A DNA stretch of 64,000 nt from assembly GCA_011109175.1 (NCBI GenBank), contig RDEW01000042.1, positions 130,504 to 194,503 on the forward strand, given 5' to 3'. The first letter of the stretch is position 1; the number at the start of each line of letters is the position of its first letter. This document shows positions 22,838 to 35,800 of this stretch, one piece after another. The notes below the pieces were generated by a model. It did no database searches. It was given only the letters and a program-made list of their open reading frames with translations, and had not been told where the DNA came from. Origin of the DNA: Dicyema japonicum. Taxonomy: Eukaryota > Dicyemida > Rhombozoa > Dicyemidae. Made by a program: the position numbers and the translations under genes.

Positions 22838-22990
22838 TGTCGCCTTTGCTTCTTATGGAATCTCAGTGACTGCGTTGATGTCCTTTTTCTCGGATGTAGT
22901 TGGAGGCTGGGATCACCTAATTAGTTAGTTTTGACATATCTCTCTTGGTTGTCTTGGAGTTAAATAAATAAAATAAATGTCTTTTTTCAA
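22838..22990 (+). repeat. Truncated retroposon 3' end
   Basis: Ends with GGGATCACCTAATTAGTTAG, a loop, GGTTGTC TTGGAGTTAAATAAATAAA. One mismatch in the stem relative to the other tails. No coding part is left. Confidence 0.5.
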
Positions 22991-23235
22991 GATTTCGAGT
23001 GACATTCGGTCATATAACCGCTTAGATCTTGTTGAGGAATTTGTTAGTCAATACTTACCTGGATGTTCTGACGAAATGTCATTGAAGCGACAATCGTAAT
23101 CTCAGAAGGAATGTGAATATTAATTATTTGCAATAAACTGAGTGAGTGTAGATAGATGTGTAGTAGTCGAGTGGAAAAAAACGAATCAGAAAAAAAGGCT
23201 TCTACATCGGGACGAACAAGATTTCTTGTGCATGG

Positions 23236-23760
23236 ATGCGAAGAGGACCACCAATCTGCTACAGCTGTCAGCAAATCGGTCACTCTGCATACCAGTGCAC
23301 GGGAAAGAAAAAATGCTTCCGTTGCGCGGGAGAACACGACACCACCAAGTGCGATACGGATCCGAGTCTTGAACGAAAATGTGTTAACTGCGGGTCAACA
23401 AAACACGGTGCAAGATACGAAGGATGCCCTGTATTCATGGAGGCCAGACGAAAGTTAAATTCCCGAATCGACAACAGGGAACCAAAACAGACGGATATTA
23501 TAACCAAGAAATTGGAACTGCCAGTCCAAAAAAGGGTAATTGGCCCAAAAACTAACAAGTACGAAGCTGCTCCTCTTCCACGAGAGTCGGCCTGGCTACC
23601 GAGGGAAAAGTTATCAGGGAGTATTACAAAAAAAACTAAAGGAAATAATATCAAGACTGAAGGAGCTAAGCGGCATACTCGGGTGATTTACGCAGTATGG
23701 TGGACCTGGCATAGAGAGCCCGGGCCACCAACAAGAAAATTGAAAAGAAACATGAGATAG
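23236..23760 (+). CDS. Gag-like zinc-knuckle ORF1 of a Jockey/I-type LINE
   Basis: RNA-binding ORF1 protein of a non-LTR retrotransposon. Three CCHC-type knuckles follow each other: CYSCQQIGHSAYQC, CFRCAGEHDTTKC and CVNCGSTKHGARYEGC, then a basic tail rich in K and R. It is open for 174 codons from an internal ATG. The N-terminal gag part should lie upstream at 22990-23235 but has stops or frame changes. It ends TAG at 23758-23760, overlapping the start of the endonuclease frame, as is usual between LINE ORF1 and ORF2. Confidence 0.88.
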   Translation: MRRGPPICYSCQQIGHSAYQCTGKKKCFRCAGEHDTTKCDTDPSLERKCVNCGSTKHGARYEGCPVFMEARRKLNSRIDNREPKQTDIITKKLELPVQKRVIGPKTNKYEAAPLPRESAWLPREKLSGSITKKTKGNNIKTEGAKRHTRVIYAVWWTWHREPGPPTRKLKRNMR

Positions 23761-24935
23761 TGCTGGTGAACGCCCGATCCCTAAAAAAGAGGCGTCATGA
23801 CCTGGCACTACTACTATCGTCCACCAATATTGACATCCTGGTGGTCAACGAGACCAAGGTAAAAAAGACCAACACCACAATGCTACAGGGACACAACTCT
23901 ATAGAAATTCCATGGGTCGAAGGTGCAGAAGCTGGTACTGGAACCACATTGTTCTACAGTGAAGTTCTACAAATACGAATACACACTGTGAATTTGTTTC
24001 CGTCGAGGTGAGATGCTGTGGTCGTTAGATGCACGTCGGTGGAATGTATTCAAAGGATTTTAGAAAATGCTCAAAAAATTGAAGAATTCTTCACAAGAAA
24101 CGATATGTCTATCTTAGTGGGTGATCTAAATGCCAAGAACATTAAATATGGGTGCCTCGGAACTAACGAGGATGGAGTCAGATTAAGAAAATTGAGTGAT
24201 AAGACTGGCTTTGAGATTTTGACATCGGAAAATCCGAATCATTACTCGCACTACGGGAGAGAAATGCTTGGGGTGTTCCTAGTGTCATCACTGCTCTACA
24301 CTTATGTAGAGAAGACGATGATCATGTGGGACATCGGAGCGACCACATACCTCAAGAGATGTTATTGAACCTAGCTCCAGTCTGCATGGAATCTGTGTTT
24401 ACAGGTTACGACCTAACAAGAGTAAACTGGGAACACTACAGAAGGTACATATCAAGAAACCTCAAAGACTGGAAAGATAAGATTATTCCCGAAGTGAAAT
24501 CGAGATCATAGACAATGAACTCTCCATCATGATGGAGACATACTTACTGCTTTACGCAAAGAGGAGATCCTCAAGTACCAACCATGGAAAGAGCATCAGT
24601 CTTTCCCGTTCCACATTATCTTTGATCAATGAAAGGAATCGCCTGAGGACCAAACTCAGAAAATGTGTGGACTGGGTAGACCTGATTGCATTGACCGGAC
24701 AACTGAAGATAATCATGACAGCCATTGAAGAGGGAACAAGACTGTCTCAATAACAATGTTTGAGGGTAGAGGCAAGCAAACTAAACACCAAAGACCCCTC
24801 GTTCTGGAAGTTCTACAAAAGAATAACTGACCAGAAAAGGAATGACATAAAAATCACCTTGACCAAGCCAGAAAGTGGACTGTGTTCTATGGAAGAAACA
24901 CAAGATATCTTTTACTAGCAACTAGACCGCATTCA
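23752..24935 (+). pseudogene. ORF2 of the same LINE: AP-endonuclease domain and linker, cut off before the RT
   Basis: The endonuclease would nick the target. Motifs: VLVNARSLKKRRHDLALLLS, DILVVNETK with the catalytic glutamate, SILVGDLNAKN (the GDxN motif) and GHRSDHIPQEM (SDH motif). The linker before the RT reads VNWEHYRRYISRNLKDW, LSLINERNRLRTKLRKC and DPSFWKFYKRI-like sequence at 24795-24830. Stops at 24009 and 24509 and frame changes near 24330 break it. The RT is missing because a minus-oriented LINE abuts at about 24936. Confidence 0.85.
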
Positions 24936-25870
24936 GGAAGTCAACCCGATGGAGCTGATCCCGAGAGAGATGTTAGATTCTTCACGTAAAGGTTGGATGC
25001 CAGAGCATTCCATCTATGGATCATCCAAGACGATTGTTGGTCTGTATTACGCGGCTCGCTAAGCCCTTCACTCCGCCACACGTCCATGTATTCAACCAAG
25101 TCATTGGACAGTTTCCGAGATGGAAGCTTTGAAAGAATTGAGTCCACTTGGTTTTTGCATGAAAGTTTTGAGGCAAAATACGCCGGGCCAGCAATTTGGC
25201 AGGGAGTAGTAAGACCGATTCCACCCAATGATATCGGTAATTGAGTCTGTATCCATCCAGGGGTGTCAAGGGAAACGTTAAGTACGAATTCAGTACATCT
25301 TTTGAGGCAATCAGAGTATTCCATTAAAAGGAAATCACACTTATAACATGGTGCAGTCCTTAGTAAATAGTTTAATCAATGGACAAGCAGTTTCTCAATA
25401 GGAAGAGGGAAATATGGTTGTCAACATGCCGCAAACGGGTCTCAAAAGTACCGAGCTCTATTGTCCTTTCTTTAAACACGTCCACAATTCGGTCTTCGAA
25501 TATAGGAGAACCAAGGAACAGAGGACTCCCCAACTGGAACCGATGCATAATTTTCGAGAGTGTATTTAAACTGGTCATTGTAGAAAGTAGTCAGGTCGGG
25601 ACTCAAATTGATCTTGATAATTCACATTTGGTTTTGTTGACAGAAAGGCCAATCGCTTCGAATTCAGATATCAAACGACGCACGTCCTCCAAAACTGTAT
25701 CTGGATGTCCACCAATGATTCCGTCATCCAAAATACCATAAATTTAAAGGTTATTTTAAGCATGCGGCTACTCCATGGATCCCCAAAGCAAAGAGAAGAG
25801 GTCCAAGTGGATCGCCTTGTTGAACACCAGTTCGTGATTAATGATGGCATCGTGGAAAACCAATGATGAA
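24936..25870 (-). pseudogene. RLE-type LINE reverse transcriptase fragment
   Basis: On the minus strand: TGVQQGDPLGPLLFALGIHG, ILDDGIIGGHPDTVLEDVRR with the YLDD-type catalytic site, IGLSVNKTKCE, then LPISLGGIGLTTPCQIAGPA in an open stretch of 127 codons (24941-25324). The last block aligns with LPVRFGGLGIRRTLDVSLPA of 62160-63452. The endonuclease end is missing and several frame changes are present. Confidence 0.85.
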
Positions 25871-26989
25871 ATTATTTAACCAAATAATAAAATGATATCT
25901 ATTATTTATTATTAAAATTTATATTTATATTTTTTTATTTCAAATAAAATCAATATTTGATTATTCTCATTTGCATAATTTGATTGTTGTTAAGTTGAAT
26001 TCTATTTTTAGTTCATTTGATGTCCAAATAATTTCAAATATTCAAATGTAGAGTACCAGCTGATGGAATATATCATCCTTACAGATTATTACCTGGTGGG
26101 TCCTGATAGTAATGACGGGAGAGAATTGGATATTCAATAATAATGTGGGCGAGGATTTACGCCAAATGACTCTCAGTTATAAGGAAGAATGGCTTGTCAT
26201 ATATTTCGATTGAATTTACGAAATTCTGATCCGTAACTTGGGGGTAGATGTTACATAATTGTGAAGAAGAAATCCCTTTCCTATAGAGAGGGATTTTGGT
26301 CATTTCTTTTCTGTAATAGACTATTTGGTGATGAATACTGAATTCAGGATGGACTGTCACATCAATGCTTTATTCACAAAATTAGATTATTTGACCTAAC
26401 CATGCAAATCAGAATTTTCGTATATTCCAGAAATATATAATTTAATCCAATCAACAGGAAAGTTAAATGGATTCAATTCTGCATGAAATTATTATTTAAT
26501 ACACCAGCTATCCTCCTACAAGTGTCCACTGTGTAATAATAGTCATTTACTACACTTTTGATTTACTACCATATTCCATCATATTTGTACTCGCATCGGA
26601 ATATTAAAAATTGTCAGGACATTCACTTAAACTAATTTATTTTAATAAAAAAAGAATTATCTTTAATTATGAAATTGGGCTTAATATGACGTATTCTAAC
26701 ATAACTTTAATCAAACATGCCTAGTTAGTTAGCAAACATGCCAGCAACGTCATTTCCCTACGAAAACTAAATTATGTAAAAATACTTCTTGGATACTACA
26801 AAGGCTGTTCATACTCAACATTAAGCGACAATTAATTACTGCTTGGGCATGGGGCACAAACCTATCCTGTGCGAACCTAAAAAAATCAATTCTTTCAAGA
26901 AACAGTCACGAGGGCCTACAAAACTAATTCCATCGTTCAAGAACTTATGAAGAGAAGTGTATCCCAATTGAAATCTCCAAAATTTAGAA
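25871..26989. other. Unassigned AT-rich sequence
   Basis: No gene recognised. A 67-codon minus frame at 26157-26360 has no motif. Confidence 0.4.
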
Positions 26990-28672
26990 AAGTGTCTCAT
27001 TCATACAGAAGATGCAAGACTACGGTAAAACCAAACTAATTGTCACGTGATCCCGATGCATTCCAGCAGGTACCTCATCTTTGCCCGGTGTTCTTCCTTC
27101 GTGACAGCGCATGAACGTACAGGACAGCTGCCTGAATTTTCAGGGTCACATTCGCGTGATCTGGAATTTAGTCTCATAAGGGCCTCCAGAGGGTCCGGTT
27201 TGGTGATCTTCACAAATCCAACGCTCCGTTACTCTGTAAGCCCTCTTTGCATTTCCTCAATTTTCCTCATATTTGTCCAAGATATTGACGGTCCCCACGA
27301 GGCGCATGCATATGAGAAATATGGCTCGATGTACTGTTTGTACACGTTAATCAAGACTGGGTGAGTACCAGTCTTCCATATTCCCGATAAATTTTTCAAT
27401 ACGTTCAGTTTCTTGTCGCATTTAAATAGAATGTTTTCTACGTGTGGTTTCAAACAGAGATGCATATCTATTGTCATACCCAAGATCCTTTGACATCTGA
27501 TGAAAGAGATGCCGACCTTGTTTAACTTAGGTGACTGTCTTCTTTCCCAATTTTTTGTCAGAGGTGAATAGTGACATAGACGACTTCTCTGCTTTCACCA
27601 CGAGCCGGTTTTCCATTTCCAGGCATTAAGTCTGTCCAGGTTAATTTGTATTCTTTCTGTGGCCTTCTGGATGTCCTGATCTCGCAAAGCCAACACAACA
27701 TCATCCGCATAGGAAAGTAGAACATAATTATCAGATTCAAGAGTCGGGAGATCGGCCAGAAAAATGTTAAACAGAGCAGGCGATAAAGGTTATCCTTGAG
27801 GGACATCGTTGGGGAAAAGACGTGAGATTGATTTCAGACCTCCGAGCATACACGTCCCCTTCGTCCACTTAGGGATGGGTTATCCAAAGCTTTAGCTTCC
27901 CTGGGATCTCCGATTGAAATATTTTTCTCGATAGAATCTTCTCGAGACTGAGTCAAAAGCTTTGTGATGTCAATCGAACAGAGCACTGTTTTAAAGTGTC
28001 TCGGCTTGGTTGTGAATCGACAAGAATGAAGTTCGTCAATGTTTGTAAGTATGTAGGTGTGGATCTCTCATTCACAAATCCATGTTAAAAAACCTCTCTG
28101 GCAAAAAAAATTCTTTTATTCTCCCGAGCACAAACCTCTCCAAGATTTTTGACATGGAACATAGCAGTGACACCGGTCTAAAAGACGCTGGGTCATTTTC
28201 AGTCTTCCTAGTTTCAGTATTGGCCGTATTAGTGCCTGTTTCCATAATAATGGTATCACATTCTGGTAAATCGATTAGTTGAAAACCGACGTTAAAAAAG
28301 TGACTCCCCCGTCTCCAAGATTTTTTAAGAAAATAACAGAATTGTTGTCTGGTCCTTGGGAGTATGTCGTTTTTACAGAATGTATTGTATCCCTCACCTC
28401 TCTCCGAAAAGAAGAGTGGTTCTGATAATCTCTTTAGTTACCTGCGTGATGGTAGTGCATCAGACTTCATGTGCTCCTTGTGTGAAATTTTAGTATAGAA
28501 TTTTATCAAGTTGTTCACATCTCGTTGAACATGTTGAACTTCATCACATTTTGCCACGATTCGAATAGCTTTCCACAACTCTCCCGTAGTGCGATTTCTA
28601 TTTACCATTGTAAGCACACGATTCCACTTCAACCTCTGGGCCTTGAGTTCTTTGGCCTTTATTTCATTATTC
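26990..28672 (-). pseudogene. Jockey/I-like LINE reverse transcriptase (interrupted by a SINE)
   Basis: Minus strand reads linker TGELWKAIRIVAKCDEVQH, RT blocks around 28150 (IFDMEHSS region antisense to SMSKILE), DVPQGxPLSPALFNIFLADL and SYADDVVLALRDQDIQKATE at about 27690-27730. The C-terminal part runs HVENILFKCDKKLNVLKNLS, YIEPYFSYACASWGPS and ends RAKMRYLLECIGIT at about 27044. It ends in a GATCAC tail sequence. Frame changes are frequent. Its endonuclease continues at 28913-29215 on the far side of a SINE. Confidence 0.88.
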
Positions 28673-28684
28673 AATGTTCTGATC
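28673..28684. repeat. SINE target-site duplication, left copy
   Basis: AATGTTCTGATC, repeated at 28901-28912. Confidence 0.9.
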
Positions 28685-28900
28685 TAAAAAAGTTTGACGA
28701 GTGACGCCGTCATCAGTGGATACTCACTGCGGAACTGGATTGTCTAGAAAGGACCCACACACAAGAAAAAGAAAAAAAAGAAGTGAAGATCATTCCTTGG
28801 TTCTACGATTAGTTAAAATTAACTGATCTTTACTTAAATAAAAGTGTGAGTCCTGCCTATGCGGAGATATAAATATTATGGCTCTCGTGAAAAGGCAAAA
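28685..28900 (+). mobile_element. SINE family 1, 5'-truncated copy inside a LINE
   Basis: Shares GTTTGACGAGTGACGCCGTC, TGCGGAACTGGATTGTCTAG, ATTCCTTGGTTCTACGATTAG and the GCGGAG...GGCTCT hairpin with the full-length copy at 58543-58861. The tRNA-like head is missing. A perfect 12-bp duplication brackets it, so it jumped into the LINE as a retroposon. Confidence 0.92.
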
Positions 28901-28912
28901 AATGTTCTGATC
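28901..28912. repeat. SINE target-site duplication, right copy
   Basis: AATGTTCTGATC, identical to 28673-28684. Confidence 0.9.
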
Positions 28913-29215
28913 CTAAGTTTCATATCCAAAGTTATCCGGTTAAATTTTTTGAGCTGATTTCTTTCTTCAATCAAGGACGTCTTCCCTCGACCACTCGACG
29001 AATTTAAGTAATGTTTTGGTATAGCCCTGATCTTGTTTCCAAGATTGTGTGGGTATTCAATATCGTTAGGGAGTCCGTTTGCGATAACAATAGTTTCCCT
29101 TTCATGTCAGCTAGTTGAGTTGACAGCCATAAGGGATGCTTCGCATTCAAATCCCCGCAGATGATGATCTCATCGAAGGAAATTGAAATTTATATCCAGA
29201 GACCACAGTTAAAGA
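28913..29215 (-). pseudogene. AP-endonuclease part of the SINE-split LINE
   Basis: Minus strand reads SFDEIIICGDLNAKHPLWLS then TQLADMKG, the GDLN catalytic block of LINE endonucleases, followed by NGLPNDIEYPHNLGNKI. It continues into the RT part at 26990-28672 if the SINE is taken out. Confidence 0.8.
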
Positions 29216-29229
29216 CAAAACAAGAAATT

Positions 29230-29745
29230 ATGTGAATACTCAATAGCGCTCATAACTTGTCCCGGTGATCTTCCCTCGATCCAACACAAGCACGCAGTGG
29301 ACGAGTGATCCTCTGGCATCGTTTAGTTTGACCTCCTTTTTTCTTATTAGGTCTTCCAATAGGGTAGGTGTAGAATTTAGATCGCCTTATATCCAGTTTT
29401 TTATCACGGAAAACGCTTTTTTTTGGTTGCCGCAATTCTCTGGCATTCGTTCAAGATATTGAGAAGCCCCGTGATGCACATGCGTATGATATGCATGGCT
29501 CGACGTGCTGGCTGTATAGTGATTTCAGAACAGGATGATTTCTAATTTTCTATAAACCAGAGATCCGCTTCAAGAGGTTGATTTTCTTTTCACATTTGTT
29601 TAAAACATTTCCTACGTGGAATGAGAAAGTCATATGGGTGTCGAATACTACTCCTAGGATCTTCTGCCATTTTTGGAATGGCAACTTACTTCCATCTGCT
29701 TCTGGTGAATTCTTGGTTTAAGTGAAAGGTATGGTTAAAATCATT
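29230..29745 (-). pseudogene. 3' fragment of a Jockey/I-like LINE
   Basis: Minus strand has LRACVGSREDHRDKL (29250-29435), the conserved C-terminal end of this LINE subfamily. Upstream are antisense traces of the VKRKINLLKRISGL-type block (29540-29640). Confidence 0.7.
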
Positions 29746-31544
29746 GTCATTGTTATCATAGCTTCGACACTGATCATTTTAATTATAATGTAGTTAATTA
29801 TTATTAAAATTTAGAATTAAAATAAAATATCCAGTAAAATTAAAGAAATTTCCCCACAATATCAGAATTCTAATCTTAACGAGTAAGAAAAATTTGATTG
29901 ACATATTTTTTACAGTAAAAAATAAAATATGTTAAACTCACAAATTGATTATTTTGAAAGCGAAAAATTATTTGAAACGTATTACTGTTAGAATTAAATA
30001 CATATAATTAAACTAAAAGATGCATAGGATTTATTTGGGGTCTGACTGTGGCCAGACGTCCTAGGTTCTTTGGGAGAGACAAAGACCTTCTGCTTACTGT
30101 CAGAGTGGTTTCTACAGCAATTGCACCAAACATGAACCGGTAAGGAGACGTTTTTATGTCTTCTCTATAGCCTCTGTTTTTTCTTGATGATAGTGTTTTT
30201 TGGTCATATTGATGCTAGAAGATAGAGTCGATATAGATGATATAACTATCTCTCGTCCTTGTCTTTTTTCTCGTGAGCATTGATAAGTTGACGACTCTGA
30301 AAAACAGGTAACATTCTTTGAACGAGGTGGACTGTAAAGCTAGCCTATAATATAAACTAGTAAATTATTGTGTGTGCTAATGAGTCCGGAATATGATTTT
30401 AGAATAATAATGCTTGGTGACCTTTTCATCATTTTGCAGATTCGACTAATTGGTCGGACCTCTGAGCCAAGGATTCCATACGTTCAACAGGGAAAGGGAC
30501 AAAAATGATTTTCGATCTCATTATTTAGGCATAAATCATCTTCTTGGTATTAAAGAAATGATAGGAACCACAAAGAAAGGGATCGAAATCAACACTTAAA
30601 TGAAATCTAAATGACATTTTGAGTATCAAATCAGAAAAAAATGATTCCTTCATGATTCCAAAATGTGGTGACAATAATCGATTATAAATTATCTTAATAG
30701 ACTAAAATTCTGCTATTCAGACCTTAATAGATTCTGAGAGAAGTTTTTTTTTAAATCGAAACGTAAATGCATATGTATGTCTAACTAGTAGGTCTCCAAA
30801 TCAACGAATTTTCGATTAAAGCAGACGGAGGAATTAAACAGGAAGCAAATACAGGTTTTTGAAAACACCACGATACTAAATAATAATTCATTACTCATAT
30901 TTACCCTAAAGTTTGATCTTCCGTAATGTGAGCCTTGAAAAGAACCATCGACGACCGATTAGACAGCTTTATCCACACTGATGAATGTTTATCATTTTTA
31001 AATGTTACATTCATAGAGATCACTTCCGCAGCCATCTTTTTTCAATAGATTGATTTCTTTATTTCTCTCCGTAAGGTTTTTGCTGGACTCTCTCATCATC
31101 ATGTAATTCCACAGATCAAAATAGTCTTTTCTTCTTACTCTATTAAAACTAGATGGGTACAAAAAGATGGTGTCAGGGGTCTTACGAATAAGCCTTGTGA
31201 ATAAATTACTTTAAAAAATCAACAAAAGTGGACTGTTTGATGCATGGGTTGAAATCAGAAAAACAATTGATTATTTGGATTATAATTTTCAATGGAAGTT
31301 TTTGAGATATCAAGAATTTATGAATGGATTGTTATTGGAAGATCTTTAATGTACATGGAAGTGAGACTTAAATTAAATAATGATGTTCGTGATATTAGCA
31401 TTTAAAGGGGCATCCGAGAGGGCCTTCTTTCACCAACGGTTTTTTAGTTCTCGATCCACTCAGCAGATTCCTTTTCAAAAAAATACCCAAAGTTTTAATT
31501 TTACGTCCATCAACGTTACGTTCAGCCAGAAGACCATTAATGTT
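29746..31544. other. AT-rich sequence with no recognisable feature
   Basis: No open frame above 60 codons and no repeat that I could match elsewhere in the window. Confidence 0.5.
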
Positions 31545-31640
31545 TAAAACTGGATTGTCTACTGGAACTCACACACAAGGAAATAGAAAAGGTCGTTCTA
31601 AATGACTCGAGATAGTCGATTTCTGATTATTGTAGATTCG
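31545..31640 (+). repeat. SINE family 1 fragment
   Basis: ACTGGATTGTCTACTGGAAC and CTCACACACAAGGAAATAG resemble the centre of SINE family 1 (TGGATTGTCTAGAAAGGAC, CACACAAGAAAAAG). Confidence 0.5.
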
Positions 31641-32584
31641 CCTCGTTAAAATTACCTATTAGAAAATACTTCAGACCTTCTGTTTTCCTGATTTGGCAGC
31701 CTAGTGCTCATAATTAATTTTTTCAACTTTGTGATGAGAAAAACTTGGATGACGCAAACCTTCTCTCATTATACGATTCTAAGGAAAAGGGTATTTTATG
31801 GGATATGCATTTGTTAAAGTAAACATGTAGGATTTAGAGGGATATATTATTGAGCTGATCCCTTCGCTTACTCAAGTACAGTTAGTGATATATTGTAGCT
31901 TATTGAAATGCATTATCAATTTATCCTAATTATCTCTATAATGTCTCGTAAGTTTTTTACTGGATTATAACAAGACCTGATTTAATACAACTGAAGGATA
32001 TCATTGCCTTGAGATTTCTTGATGATTTCTTCGAACTATTGGAGGAAAACTAGTTCTTCAAGCGATATAAATTGGTTTTCTGAAAAAAAACGTTATGAAA
32101 GTCCACAAGCAATTCCTTGAATTGGATAAGATAATAATTGAATGCTCAGCATTACAGAGTTTTCTAAGTGGGGGTTGTAACTAATTAATATCATCAATGG
32201 GGGATCGCTTACGAAGAGCTTCATTAAACGTTTCTTCGAAGCTTCAGTGACCAACGATGGAGAAATTGTAGTGATAGTCAATTTTACCAGCAGGATTATA
32301 AACATATTTGGAGTTCATTTTGGAAAATCGTAACGAGGAAAGATCTCTGATATATTTATTCAGGATTTTTGACGAGAAAAATCGTGAATATTTCCCTGAC
32401 TACAATTGTTACTTTTTCTACAAAGTATAGTCCGATTTTAGTGTACTTTAGAAATTCAAAACCAGATGACTTCGAGAGGACATTACCCAATTCCAGTAGA
32501 ACATAATACTAATGAACTGCTAGTATGTCTCTTTTAGTTATCAAGCAGTGACTTCGTTTTCCGTTCTCATTGATTTTAATAAAA
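31641..32584. other. Unassigned AT-rich sequence
   Basis: Nothing recognised. The minus frame 32093-32305 (70 codons) has no motif. Confidence 0.4.
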
Positions 32585-32800
32585 TTTTACGCTTCGAGAA
32601 ACGGGAGATACTTGCCCTTTAAAATAAAGATGGTTTTAAAGATTAATGTTTATTTGATTGAACAGGCAACTTAGTCGCTAGGTTGTCATTCCTAAAACGA
32701 TGTTCTTTAGGTTCGATTCTCCCGCTGACTATGTGGTCTTGGGGGTAGTTAATGATAATTTTATTATTAAGTTTGTTTCGTTCTCAATGATCGTTTAGTA
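32585..32800 (+). mobile_element. SINE family 2 with tRNA-like segment
   Basis: GGCAACTTAGTCGCTAGG (A-box-like) and GGTTCGATTCTC (B-box-like) are about 30 bases apart, as in a tRNA. Upstream GGGAGATACTTGCCC and TTTAAAATAAAGATGG match 42470-42540 inverted. The segment ends GTGGTCTTGGGGGTAG with a TTATTATTAA tail like LINE ends here. I see no paired acceptor stem, so this is not a working tRNA gene. Confidence 0.65.
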
Positions 32801-35800
32801 TGTCATCAATTTTTTAACCAGGTACCGTGGTTGTTAGACATTTAACAGTGGTCTTTTGGCTTAGTTACTCGGTCGTAAAATTATCGACTTATCTCTGTCT
32901 TTATCTTCCTCTTTCATTAACGTGGTGTTATGTGATCAACCTATCTCAAGACATTATAAGGATCATTTGCACTCCTCCAATCCACTAGGTCATTCTTTTG
33001 AAAGGTTCACACAGCTGTGACATGGATTTTCTTTTCGATGACATGTCTTTCAGTGACTAACACCATTGGAACTGTGTACTAATTAGTTGTCAGATAGGTG
33101 ATCTTCCAGTTCTTTAGATTTTGAGTGGACGAGACATTAACCAGGATCTTACCTGCATCCGAAACTTTCTTTTCAGAACTTCGGGTTTCCAATGTCTCAT
33201 GATATTGTCGTAGTTTCTATGCTCACGAGGACAAAAGGTATCATAAAGGGGTAAGTAGAGAGATCAGTGACAGCCATGGTCATGGTGGATATATCCGCTT
33301 CCACCTAACTTCCTTCAAAGCGATTTGAATGCAATAGTGTTAAAACGTCGTAGAGATGAAAATTTCACTGGAACCGTCATTAATACTTCATCGCTACGGA
33401 ATCGGATGGTCTTTGAAGTCAATAAAATTCTCAATGATTTGGAATATTAATTTTTCATTCTTTTAATAAAGTGTGAGTACTGCCTTAGCTGAGTTTTAAG
33501 TATTGGAAACATCACTTTCTCCAAGTTAAGACATACTATGAATTTTTCAAGACTAGTAGAACCATTGATTTGGTGATAACTGAGAACTCCAAAAAATTGT
33601 GAGTTATAGATACTTTACTACGCTACTTCAATTAGTAGATACTCTCACCCAGCAATGGTGGGGTCATTTAACAGCATTGACCAATAGATGACAATACGAA
33701 ACTCAATGCATTGCTGACAATAAAAAGACTTCTTATCTACATTTCATTGGCTCTCTGGCAACAAGTTCTGCCATCGTCCTCTCCATTCCGGACCATCGAC
33801 TCTAGATCACTTTGCTCGAGTCAACGAATTAGTCAGTTTTTACTTTTAGTATTTAGAAAAATATAATTTAATTTATTACTAATATTTTTAATAAAGTGAT
33901 CGCTAAATATGAATTAACTTTACTGCCGATTAATATAATTCTAAATTATAAAAATAACAACATTGTAATGTGTTTGCAACATTTCAGCACAATAATGGAT
34001 TTCTTTCATATTGGATTGTAAACAGATATTCTCAATTTTCACAACAATGTTATGAGAAATAAACATGTCCATATATTCATGTCCTATTATAAATATAAGG
34101 AATAACGATATAACATTGCAATGTTAGCGCATTCCCACACAGCCCAGAGCCAAATTCGTTCATCTGTGATCGCATCCAATAAATTTATCGTTGGCTTCAT
34201 TGACCTTAATATAGAAAATTAAAAATAACACGTATCGAAATTAAAGCTGTAACGAAAAAAATGACTTTTAATAAAGTGAACTATTTTATCTAGAATGGCT
34301 TCACATGGATTCAAATCGCTAAAATCAGAATTCATAAAAATAGGGAAAATATCATTTGGATGAATTAACATCTGGCAGATACAACTTAAAATAGAATAGC
34401 CTACAAAAATAGTATAGTCGGCGTAGTCCATGTTTCTTTTCAATAAAACAAAAATTTTACAATATAAAATTCATTAGACCATAGGCCGATATTAAATATC
34501 TGGTGTTTGAGCCTATAGCCATATTTTCGACAATTTTAATTACGGGAACTAATATATATGGAATCATTGAGATATAAAATATCTTTCGAAAAATAATAAA
34601 TATAATGAATTCCACTATAATCGAGAAACAAATTCATATTCTTTTCATTTTCTCTAAAAATATATTTTTAATACCTATAAGAAAACTCAACAAAAAATTT
34701 GCCAGTAAGACTTTGGTCTCCTGTTTTAAGATGTTCAACACAAGACTAAAATTATATTTTCATATGAACTTCGACTAGTCTTTCAGAATAAGCAATATAG
34801 GCTAGAATGTCTGTACTCATATTTTTTACGATTAATTTAAGGTCATGTGAATTAAATTTATACCAGCAATGAAGATTTTTCAATATAATTGAGAGAGCGG
34901 GTAACTAAAATAAGAATTAACTAACAAAAGATATCTTCCGGGGTTTAAACTGGAGTAATTCTCAGTATAAGCCTATAAATTAGATATCATAAACATTTAA
35001 TATTGTCACTGGATATAATCTCAAGAAAAATATCTAAAATAAAGCTACGGATGATTTTTAATACCAACTAGTACATGTGAAATAGAATTTTGTGTGTGAC
35101 TGTGATGATATATAATATTTTGAAAAATCTATTATCATATATGTGCCGACAAATCAACTAAATTTATATTTTAAAATACTTTCAAAAATGGTATTACTAA
35201 TTTATTTCCAATTTCCAACAAACGATAATCTTTCCAATAGCACAGGACAAAAGTTTGATTTTATTATGGAAGTGTTGAGTAGACGAGACTAGGTTATTTA
35301 AAATTGATTTTGGATTAATCTATGTTCATCCATAAAATACAGAATGGCTTATATTTTTACTGAAATGTAAAACTTTATATGGTGAAATTTTATAAATCCT
35401 TTTTTTCTTATTCGTCTAGACTTATAAAAATCAAAACTTTGATAACTTTTTTAATACTTTTCCTTTAATAAAATATCCAGATTAAATTCACGCAAGTAGA
35501 TTCTTGGCTTTTTTGAAAAGAGAAAGAAATTAAAGTCATATCCTTTTAATTTCCATCACTTGTATGAATGAAATATCTAAATTTATTAAATCAACCTTAA
35601 AGACTCTGGATTGTTAAAGCTTTCAGTAAATTCTTCAAAATCAGTAATTAAGACGTTGTGAAAATTTATGCGTTCCAGTTTTTCAATTATTTTTAGTGTA
35701 CTTGTATAAATAGTCGTACCGCTATCAGTCCAAGGAGGTTGAGAATCTTTAGTTTTCTAAATCCAGTCATAAATAGCTGATGTAGCAAATCTGGGTCATC

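Noticed and set aside
32660-32735. A second tRNA gene
   Set aside because: The acceptor arms do not pair, and the segment recurs inverted at 42360-42545 with the same flanks, so it is a SINE head.
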